Origin: RGIG4103 sp045644605
GTDB taxonomy: Bacteria; Bacillota; Clostridia; RUG12999
NCBI GenBank assembly: GCA_045644605.1
Contig: JAZRHB010000031.1
Location: 1-24,682, forward strand
DNA length: 24,682 bases
Direction: 5' to 3'
Positions 6,094 to 13,058 of this stretch are shown here, in pieces. The position numbers and the translations under genes were made by a program. Positions within the stretch are counted from its first letter, which is position 1. Each line of letters starts with the position of its first letter. Under the pieces are notes generated by a model that saw nothing but the letters and a program-made list of their open reading frames with translations, did not search any database and was not told where the DNA came from.

Positions 6094-7641
6094 TCATTTT
6101 GCGTAATCTACTGTACGAACTTCACGTATTACATTAACCTTAATCTGACCCGGATATTCAAGTTCTTCTTCAATTTTCTTAACAATATCCCTTGCAACAA
6201 GAACCATAGATTCGTCGCTTACGTCGTCGGGTTTAACCATTATACGTATTTCACGTCCTGCCTGAATAGCGAAGGAACGTTCAACTCCGGAGAAGCTTGT
6301 AGCAATTTCTTCAAGCTTTTCAAGACGTTTAATATACATTTCAATATTTTCGCGTCTTGCGCCCGGTCTTGCAGCAGAAATAGCATCTGCCGCCTGAACA
6401 AGGCATGCTATAATTGTATTTGCTTCAACATCACCGTGGTGTGCCATAATTGCGTGAATAACTTCGTTGTTTTCTTTGCATTTTCTTGCAACGTTTGCAC
6501 CGATTTCGATATGTGAACCATCAACCTCGTGGTCAAGGGCTTTACCGATATCGTGGAGAAGACCGGCACGTTTTGCAAGATTTACGTCTGCGCCCATTTC
6601 AGCAGCCATAAGACCGGCAAGATGCGAAACCTCAATGCTGTGCATTAAAACATTTTGGCCGTAACTTGTCCTGTATTTCAGCTTACCGAGAAGTCTTATA
6701 AGTTCAGGGTGGAGGCCGTTTACGCCTGTTTCAAACGTAGCACGTTCACCTTCCTGTTTGATGATGTTTTCAACTTCCTTCTGGGCTTTTTCAACAGTTT
6801 CTTCAATTCGTGTAGGATGAATTCTGCCGTCGTGGATAAGGTTTTCAAGGGCAAGTCTTGCAACCTCACGGCGGACAGGGTCAAACCCTGACAGAACAAC
6901 CGCTTCCGGAGTATCGTCAATAATAAGGTCGATACCCGTTAAGGTTTCGAGAGTACGTATGTTACGTCCCTCACGTCCGATAATTCTTCCTTTCATTTCG
7001 TCGTTAGGCAATGCAACAACCGAAACAGTAACTTCAGCTGCGTGGTCGGCAGCACATCTCTGGATGGCAAGACCGATAATTTTGCGAGCTTTCTTTTCGG
7101 CTTCGTCTTTAGCCTGATCTTCGATTTCCTTGATGAGCATTGCAGCTTCGTGGCGGGCTTCATTTTCTATGCTTGCAATAAGCGTTTGTTTAGCCTCCTC
7201 TTTTGTAAGCGATGCAATTTTTTCAAGCTGTTCAATCTGTTTCTGATGAAGAGCGGCAGTTTTTGCCTGCATTTCTTCAAGTTCTTTGTTCTTTTTGTTA
7301 ACAAGTTCTTCTTTTTTCTCAAGAGCTTCGGATTTTTTATCAAGAGTTTCCTCTTTCTGGCTAATCCTGCGTTCCTGGCGTGATATTTCGCTTCTGCGTT
7401 CTTTTATTTCTTTATCACACTCAACTCTGAGTTTATGTATTTCGTCTTTAGCTTCAATAAGAGCTTCCTTTTTCTTAGCCCCAGCTGCCTTTTCGGCTGC
7501 TTCAACAATTCTCTTGGCTTCTGCTTCAGCGCTGCCGATTTTCTTTTCGGCTATGCCTTTACGAAGGAGAATGCCTATCAAAATGCCAACGATGCCCGTG
7601 AGAACAGCAACGGCAATAAGAATGTAATGTAAGGTATCCAT
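6094..7641 (-). CDS. rny: Ribonuclease Y
   Basis: Membrane-anchored endoribonuclease that initiates mRNA decay and riboswitch turnover in Firmicutes. At 515 residues it is family length and has the standard order: one N-terminal membrane helix (about 5-26), a long charged coiled coil (about 28-185), a KH RNA-binding domain with GRIIGREGRN (218-227), and an HD domain with H334, catalytic HD at 363-364 (LLHDIGKA) and the following HH of AHHGD. A sigma-A promoter lies about 85 bp upstream. The only strong Shine-Dalgarno, GGAGG at 7662-7658, is 16 bases from the ATG, unusually far, and no nearer in-frame ATG, GTG or TTG exists. The gene diverges from RNase J. Confidence 0.97.
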   Translation of the reverse strand: MDTLHYILIAVAVLTGIVGILIGILLRKGIAEKKIGSAEAEAKRIVEAAEKAAGAKKKEALIEAKDEIHKLRVECDKEIKERRSEISRQERRISQKEETLDKKSEALEKKEELVNKKNKELEEMQAKTAALHQKQIEQLEKIASLTKEEAKQTLIASIENEARHEAAMLIKEIEDQAKDEAEKKARKIIGLAIQRCAADHAAEVTVSVVALPNDEMKGRIIGREGRNIRTLETLTGIDLIIDDTPEAVVLSGFDPVRREVARLALENLIHDGRIHPTRIEETVEKAQKEVENIIKQEGERATFETGVNGLHPELIRLLGKLKYRTSYGQNVLMHSIEVSHLAGLMAAEMGADVNLAKRAGLLHDIGKALDHEVDGSHIEIGANVARKCKENNEVIHAIMAHHGDVEANTIIACLVQAADAISAARPGARRENIEMYIKRLEKLEEIATSFSGVERSFAIQAGREIRIMVKPDDVSDESMVLVARDIVKKIEEELEYPGQIKVNVIREVRTVDYAK

Positions 7642-7726
7642 TATTGTTATGCCTACACCTCCTTGTAAAAATATAAAGTTATAATTTGTATATTTATTTT
7701 ATTAATAAATACATATGCACCATTTT

Positions 7727-7755
7727 ATTATATACATAAATTCTTCTTTCGTCAA
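7727..7755 (-). promoter_or_regulatory. Sigma-A promoter of rny
   Basis: On the minus strand TTGACG (7755-7750) and TATAAT (7732-7727) are separated by 17 bp, one base short of full consensus. They lie about 85 bp before the rny start. Confidence 0.85.
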
Positions 7756-7888
7756 GTATTTTAATGCATTTTTATTAATTTTTATGTATATACATTCCTC
7801 CAGAATGCCTATAATAATACAAGTCCGGCAGATTATGGAGATTAAATTAAATAAATTTTAAAAAAAGCTTTATTATTTGTAAATTTTA

Positions 7889-7897
7889 TGATATAAT
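7889..7897 (+). promoter_or_regulatory. Extended -10 promoter of rnjA
   Basis: TGATATAAT is an extended -10 element with a perfect TATAAT at 7892-7897. The -35 position (around 7869) is only TTTATT. The rnjA start is 88 bp downstream. Confidence 0.6.
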
Positions 7898-7984
7898 AGA
7901 ATATGTATGTAAATAAAATTAGTTTTTAATGCTAATGCATTCCTATATATGACCGGAAATAATTTTTTAAAGGAGGCGAACTGT

Positions 7985-9655
7985 TTGGCTCGTAAACCTA
8001 ATAAACTGAAGATAGTTGCACTGGGCGGGCTTAATGAAATTGGTAAGAATATTTATGTATTTGAATACGGACATGACATAATTGTAGTTGACAGCGGTAT
8101 TGCTTTTCCCGACGAGGAAATGTTTGGGGTTGACCTTGTAATACCCGATATATCTTACCTTGTAAAAAACAAAGAAAAGGTGCGCGGTATAATTCTGACT
8201 CACGGCCATGAAGACCATATCGGTGGACTTCCGTTTTTCCTTAAAGAACTGAATGTTCCGGTGTACGGCACGGGGCTGACACTGGGGCTTGCGGAATGTA
8301 AGCTTAAGGAACATGGTCTTTTAAGCACATCAAAGCTTGTAAGGGTTTCGCAGGGGGAAACCATTAAGCTTGGCAGCTTTTCTGTTGAATTTATTCATTC
8401 AAACCACAGTATTGCGGATGCGGTGATGCTGGCAATCTATACGCCGAAAGGTACCGTAATACACACAGGCGACTTTAAAATTGATGCTACGCCTATTGCA
8501 GGTCCGATGATTGACCTTGCAAGACTTGGCGAAATAGGAAAAAAAGGTGTTCTGGCGCTTTTATCCGACTCGACCAACGTTGAAAGACCCGGATATACAA
8601 TGTCGGAACGCAACGTTGGAGATACTTTTGATGATATTTTAAGCGGCCATAAAAACCAGAGGATAATTGTGGCAACGTTTGCTTCAAACATCCACAGGGT
8701 TCAGCAGCTTATAAATGCTTCCGTACGTTACGGGCGAAAGGTAGCCGTTTCGGGACGCAGTATGGAAAATATTGTGGAGGTAGCGTCGCTTTTAGGATAT
8801 ATGGATATACCGGAAGGCACACTTATCCCGATAAGTGAGATTAAAAAATATCCGCCGAACAAAGTCACAATCTGTACAACGGGAAGTCAGGGCGAAACAA
8901 TGAGTGCCCTTTCCAGAATGGCTTTTTCGGGACATAAAAATGTTGAAATAACACCCGGGGACCTGATTGTAATTTCTGCAAGTCCTATTCCGGGTAACGA
9001 AAAACTTATATTCAAAGTAATTGACGAGTTATTTAAACTCGGTGCAGACGTAATTTATAAATCTCTTGATGAGGTACACGTTTCCGGTCATGCGTGTCAG
9101 GAAGAACTGAAAATGATACTCGGTATAACAAAGCCGAAGTATTTTATGCCGATTCACGGAGACTTCCGGCATTTGAAACAACACGGCATACTTGCCCAAA
9201 AAATGGGAATTCCGTCAGAAAACATATTTACAATGGACATAGGACAGGTTTTAGAAATTGATGATAATGGTGCAAGAATTGGAGCCAGTGTGCCTTCGGG
9301 CAAAGTGCTTGTTGACGGACTTGGTATTGGCGATGTCGGTAATATTGTTCTTCGTGACAGAAGACATCTGGCGCAGGACGGCCTTATTGTAATTGTTGTT
9401 ACAATGTCGGCAAAAACGCGCGAGATTATTGCAGGACCCGACATTATTTCACGTGGGTTTGTATATGTGCGCGAATCCGAAGATTTGATGGAAGAAATCA
9501 AATCAGTATCAAGAGAAGCTATTGAAAAAAGCAAACTTGATGGAATAAATGACTGGACAATAATTAAAAACTCCGTTAAAAATGAGCTTGCATCATATCT
9601 CTACAACAAAACAAAACGCGACCCGATGCTTTTGCCCGTTATTATGGAAGTATAA
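7985..9655 (+). CDS. rnjA: Ribonuclease J
   Basis: Zinc-dependent 5'-3' exo- and endoribonuclease central to mRNA decay and rRNA maturation in Firmicutes. An N-terminal metallo-beta-lactamase half carries HGHEDH (H73, H75, D77, H78), followed by a beta-CASP domain, the GDFK motif, the C-terminal metal histidines (VHVSGHA, PIHGDFRH) and the RNase J C-terminal domain. The open frame extends upstream to an ATG at 7949, but the Shine-Dalgarno AAAGGAGG (7969-7976) lies inside that extension and is placed 8 bases before the TTG at 7985, giving MARKPNKLKIVALGG and 556 residues, normal for the family. The extension is therefore rejected. The gene heads a run of same-strand genes to 15283. Whether it is J1 or J2 cannot be said from one copy. 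Confidence 0.95.
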   Translation: MARKPNKLKIVALGGLNEIGKNIYVFEYGHDIIVVDSGIAFPDEEMFGVDLVIPDISYLVKNKEKVRGIILTHGHEDHIGGLPFFLKELNVPVYGTGLTLGLAECKLKEHGLLSTSKLVRVSQGETIKLGSFSVEFIHSNHSIADAVMLAIYTPKGTVIHTGDFKIDATPIAGPMIDLARLGEIGKKGVLALLSDSTNVERPGYTMSERNVGDTFDDILSGHKNQRIIVATFASNIHRVQQLINASVRYGRKVAVSGRSMENIVEVASLLGYMDIPEGTLIPISEIKKYPPNKVTICTTGSQGETMSALSRMAFSGHKNVEITPGDLIVISASPIPGNEKLIFKVIDELFKLGADVIYKSLDEVHVSGHACQEELKMILGITKPKYFMPIHGDFRHLKQHGILAQKMGIPSENIFTMDIGQVLEIDDNGARIGASVPSGKVLVDGLGIGDVGNIVLRDRRHLAQDGLIVIVVTMSAKTREIIAGPDIISRGFVYVRESEDLMEEIKSVSREAIEKSKLDGINDWTIIKNSVKNELASYLYNKTKRDPMLLPVIMEV

Positions 9656-9672
9656 AGTACGAGGTGAAGTTG

Positions 9673-10422
9673 ATGACCACTCATAAAGAAATATATGACG
9701 AAACACGGAAAATATTTAAAAAGAGAAAATCCAAAGCGGTAATGATAAGTGTGGTAGGCACGCTTGTTAAAATAGCAGTATATTTTGCCATTATGACCGC
9801 ACAGTTTATGTGTGCACAGTTCTGGGGAACAGGCTTTATATACGGCACACCGAGTATGATTTTCTATCTTTTGTATATTGCAGCATTTGTTTTTGTGCAC
9901 ATCCCCATAAACACAGGCGCGGGGGTGTGCTACGCAAAAATAGCAATGCGGCACAGGGTTAAAGTTGACGAGGTTTTTGCATATTTCAAACAAATGAAAA
10001 AGGCAATCCGCACTCAGCTTCCGGTTGCAATAAAGGTTGCGCTTGTGATTTTGGCATGGTACTTTGTAGGAAAGATTTTTTCGGGAGTGCTGGTTGTGGC
10101 TGGATTTGCGCGTGGCAGCGCAGTATGGGTGTTTACCATAGCAGTTCTGGTGATAGTTGCACTGTCGTGTGCTGCGTCAATTGTACTGTCAAATAGCGCA
10201 ATTACATATATTCTTGCAAAAGAACCGGATGTAAGTCCGAGAAAAACAGTGCGTATGGCAAAAAACATCATGCGTTACAGAAATATGGATATGTTTGGGC
10301 TTTGTCTGCGCGCAATTCCTCGCTTTCTGTTCGGAATTGTAACACTTGGCATAGGTTTTATATGGACAGCGCCGTTTATAAATATACTTAATAAAAGATT
10401 TATAAGATATTTTTGTGATTAA
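9673..10422 (+). CDS. DUF975-like multi-pass membrane protein
   Basis: Predicted integral membrane protein of about 249 residues with roughly five to six hydrophobic segments (near residues 25-45, 60-85, 115-135, 145-170 and 215-235). The layout, with a short basic N-terminus, an NSAITYILAKEPDVSPRKTV-like stretch and a closing segment ending in LGIGFIWTAPFINI, resembles DUF975 proteins, whose function is unknown. AGGTGA at 9662-9667 sets the start at the ATG at 9673 and not at the GTG at 9664. It begins 17 bp after rnjA and is probably cotranscribed. A small GC-rich hairpin follows the stop (about 10430-10450) without a T-run. Confidence 0.6.
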   Translation: MTTHKEIYDETRKIFKKRKSKAVMISVVGTLVKIAVYFAIMTAQFMCAQFWGTGFIYGTPSMIFYLLYIAAFVFVHIPINTGAGVCYAKIAMRHRVKVDEVFAYFKQMKKAIRTQLPVAIKVALVILAWYFVGKIFSGVLVVAGFARGSAVWVFTIAVLVIVALSCAASIVLSNSAITYILAKEPDVSPRKTVRMAKNIMRYRNMDMFGLCLRAIPRFLFGIVTLGIGFIWTAPFINILNKRFIRYFCD

Positions 10423-10474
10423 GCAGAGAGGGGCTTCTTCCCCCTCGGCATAACCGAAAGGAGAACAAATAAAT

Positions 10475-11797
10475 ATGGGAACTGAAACAGACGGGATTCC
10501 TTTATGGCAGAATATTGACTGGGGATGGGCTTATATTGCAGGAATAGCAGTACTTCTTCTGGCATTTGTTACTGCGCTTACATCAGCAATTTCCCCGCTT
10601 ACCGAAAAAAAGCTTGAAAAATATTCGGACGATTCGGAAAAAGATACCGAAGGCACACAGAAAATCCTTGCATCAAAAGAAAGATTTGTTGTGGGGATGC
10701 AGGTTATAACTGTTGTTATTTTAATGTTTGTCGGTGCAGTAGCAGGGCACTATGCAGTCGTAATCCCGAACAAACTTATTACGGCAGCGACAGTGGTAGT
10801 AACAGTAATTCTTACTGCAATTATAGGAATTCTTATACCTGAAAAACTTGTGTATAAGAAAAATGAGGAAACCAGTGTAAACCTTGCCGGCATAATCAGA
10901 TTTTTGCTTTGTGTTTTCACACCAATTTCCATTGTGCTTGGCGGAATTGCAAAACTCGTTGCGGGTATGTTCAACCCTAACCTCAAAGAAACACATCAGG
11001 AGGTTACGGAAGAAGAAATCAAGCTTATGGTTGACGAAGGCGGCGAAAAAGGATATATTGACGAAGCGGAAACAAAAATGATAAACAATATATTCCAGTT
11101 TAACGATACGGCCGTAAACAAAATTATGACACACAGAACGGATATGGTTGCACTTGATGTAACAACACCGTTTGAAGATGTTATAAAAGCCATTCTTGAA
11201 GAGGGATACACCCGTATTCCCGTATACGATACAACCCTTGACAATATTGTGGGAATTCTGCACGCAAAAGCGGTTGTAGGGTTTTTAAACAGTGGGAACA
11301 AAGATAATTTTGATATTCGTGAGTATTTGATAAAACCGTATTTCATTCCAAAATCCAAAAAAGCGGACGAGCTGTTTTCGGAAATGCAGGAAAGCAAAAT
11401 ACATATGGCTATTGTTGTGGATGAATACGGCGGAACATCGGGTATTATTACAATGGAAGACCTTATTGAATCCATTCTCGGTAATATTCAGGACGAATAT
11501 GATGATGAGGTGGAAGAAACCGTTGCACTTGGTGATGATACCTATATTGCAGAGGGAAGCGCAGAATTTATTTCTGTTTGTGAAACCCTTGGTATAGAGC
11601 TTGAAGAAGATGACGAGCAAACCGCCGATTATGAAACACTCGGTGCGTTTGTAACAGGAATGCTTGATAAAATACCTGAAAACGGCGACAGCTTTGTGTT
11701 TGAAGACTTTGTGTTTGAAGTTACCGACGCCGACGATAAAAAAATCAATCAGGTAAGCATTAAAAAGCAGGAAATTCAGGAGGAAGAAACAAAATGA
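10475..11797 (+). CDS. CNNM/CorC (HlyC) family transporter with CBS domains
   Basis: Membrane protein of the DUF21-CBS-CorC_HlyC family, linked to Mg(II)/Co(II) transport and often mislabelled hemolysin. A DUF21 membrane domain (about residues 15-185, four hydrophobic segments) is followed by a CBS pair (about 212-335, beginning IMTHRTDMVALD and including VVDEYGGTSGIITMEDLIE) and a C-terminal transporter-associated domain (about 352-430). The family's PxMxPR-like signature appears as KIMTHRTD. At 440 residues it is full length. Its stop overlaps the cmk start (ATGA), indicating translational coupling. Substrate is inferred from the family only. Confidence 0.88.
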   Translation: MGTETDGIPLWQNIDWGWAYIAGIAVLLLAFVTALTSAISPLTEKKLEKYSDDSEKDTEGTQKILASKERFVVGMQVITVVILMFVGAVAGHYAVVIPNKLITAATVVVTVILTAIIGILIPEKLVYKKNEETSVNLAGIIRFLLCVFTPISIVLGGIAKLVAGMFNPNLKETHQEVTEEEIKLMVDEGGEKGYIDEAETKMINNIFQFNDTAVNKIMTHRTDMVALDVTTPFEDVIKAILEEGYTRIPVYDTTLDNIVGILHAKAVVGFLNSGNKDNFDIREYLIKPYFIPKSKKADELFSEMQESKIHMAIVVDEYGGTSGIITMEDLIESILGNIQDEYDDEVEETVALGDDTYIAEGSAEFISVCETLGIELEEDDEQTADYETLGAFVTGMLDKIPENGDSFVFEDFVFEVTDADDKKINQVSIKKQEIQEEETK

Positions 11798-12468
11798 AAA
11801 GTGTTCAGGTAGCCATTGACGGTCCGTCGGGAGCGGGCAAAAGCACAATAGCTAAAGAGCTTTCAAAAAAACTTGGATTTGTTTATATTGATACAGGCGC
11901 AATGTACCGCGCGGTAGGTCTTTATGTTGTGAACAAAGGAATTTCCATCCACGACGAAGAAGGCGTTGTTGCGGTTTTGGACGACATTGACATTGATATT
12001 TATTATAAAGACGAGCTTCAGCACATCAATCTTTGCGGTGAGGATGTTACACATCTTATAAGAACCCCCGAAATTTCAATGGCGGCATCCAAGGTGTCAA
12101 GCTATATGAAAGTAAGGGAAAAGCTTGTTGATATGCAGAGAAAGCTTGGCGAAAAATACAGCGTTATTATGGACGGACGCGACATCGGTACCTGTGTTCT
12201 TCCAAATGCAAATGTTAAAATCTTTCTGACAGCTGATGTTAAAGTAAGGGCGCGGCGCCGATTTGATGAGCTTATTGAAAAAGGTCAGGACGTTACATAT
12301 GAATATGTCCTTTCCGATATGGAAAAAAGAGATTATGACGACTCACACAGAGAGCATTCACCTCTTCGCCGTGCGGATGATGCAATAGAACTTGATACAG
12401 CCGACCTTACTCTTGAAGAGTCTATTGCAGCTGTACGTCGTATAATAAACGAAAGGACAGGAATCTGA
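11794..12468 (+). CDS. cmk: Cytidylate kinase
   Basis: Phosphorylates CMP and dCMP with ATP in pyrimidine salvage. At 224 residues it is the usual bacterial length, with the P-loop GPSGAGKST (10-18), the YIDTGAMYRA motif, the DGRDIGT motif and the RRRFDE and RDYDDSHREHSPLRRADDA lid/CMP-site region. Translation is coupled at both ends: ATGA overlap with the preceding gene and a TGATG one-base overlap with plsC. The order cmk-plsC-ispH-S1 is a common clostridial arrangement. Confidence 0.97.
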   Translation: MKSVQVAIDGPSGAGKSTIAKELSKKLGFVYIDTGAMYRAVGLYVVNKGISIHDEEGVVAVLDDIDIDIYYKDELQHINLCGEDVTHLIRTPEISMAASKVSSYMKVREKLVDMQRKLGEKYSVIMDGRDIGTCVLPNANVKIFLTADVKVRARRRFDELIEKGQDVTYEYVLSDMEKRDYDDSHREHSPLRRADDAIELDTADLTLEESIAAVRRIINERTGI

Positions 12469-13058
12469 TGTTATATAAATTTGCGTGCTTTGTTGTGCGC
12501 TGGTTTTACAGAATATTTTTCTTTGCCCGCATAAACGGGCTTGAAAACCTGCCAAAAGAGGGCGGATACGCCTTTTGCGGCAACCATAAAAGCAATCACG
12601 ATGCGCCACTTGTTGCATCGCTTGTAAAACAAAGAATGAACTTTCTTTCAAAAAGAGAGCTTTGCGATGCACCGGTAATCGGGAAATTTGTTAAAAAGAT
12701 TGGTGCAATTTCAATTGACAGAGATAAAAAAGATATTGCGGCAATTAAAGAATCCTTACGCGTTATGAAAGCAGGAAAGGGGCTTATGGTTTTCCCTCAG
12801 GGAACAAGAATGAAAAAAATTACTCCCGAAAGCGTAAAACCCGGAATTCTTTCAATGGCGCATAAATCAGGCGTGCCTGTAATTCCTTTTGGTATTGCAG
12901 GGGAATTTAAGCTTTTTGGCGGTGTTAAAGTAAACATTGGAAAACCTATTGCTGTAGAAGAAATAGGTAAAATTCTTGAAATAGAAAACCGCGCCGAAAT
13001 GAACAGCGCACTTTCAAATCTTTTATATGCAAGAATAAAAGAACTTGCGGAGGAATAA
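12468..13058 (+). CDS. plsC: 1-acyl-sn-glycerol-3-phosphate acyltransferase (PlsC family)
   Basis: Transfers an acyl chain to lysophosphatidic acid to give phosphatidic acid at the inner face of the membrane. The catalytic NHxSxxD box is N39-H40 through D45 (NHKSNHD), and the second substrate-binding box is FPQGTR at 109-114. There is an amphipathic/hydrophobic N-terminus (residues 3-20) and 196 residues in all, normal for the short bacterial form. It overlaps cmk and ispH by one base at each end (TGATG and TAATG), so all three are tightly coupled. Confidence 0.93.
   Translation: MLYKFACFVVRWFYRIFFFARINGLENLPKEGGYAFCGNHKSNHDAPLVASLVKQRMNFLSKRELCDAPVIGKFVKKIGAISIDRDKKDIAAIKESLRVMKAGKGLMVFPQGTRMKKITPESVKPGILSMAHKSGVPVIPFGIAGEFKLFGGVKVNIGKPIAVEEIGKILEIENRAEMNSALSNLLYARIKELAEE

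Larger units (their letters stand above)
7642..7984. other. Divergent regulatory region between rny and rnjA
   Basis: This AT-rich 343-bp stretch holds no convincing gene. It contains the rny promoter (7727-7755, minus), an extended -10 promoter for rnjA (7889-7897, plus) and both ribosome binding sites. The rnjA leader downstream of its -10 is about 85 nt with no strong hairpin. Nothing else is recognised. Confidence 0.7.

Noticed and set aside
7949..7984. RNase J start at the ATG at 7949
   Set aside because: The strong AAAGGAGG lies inside this extension and is correctly placed for the TTG at 7985, where family similarity begins.
10428..10450. GC-rich hairpin between the DUF975-like and CNNM genes as a terminator
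   Set aside because: The stem is short with a mismatch and no T-run follows, so termination is unlikely. It may only affect mRNA stability.
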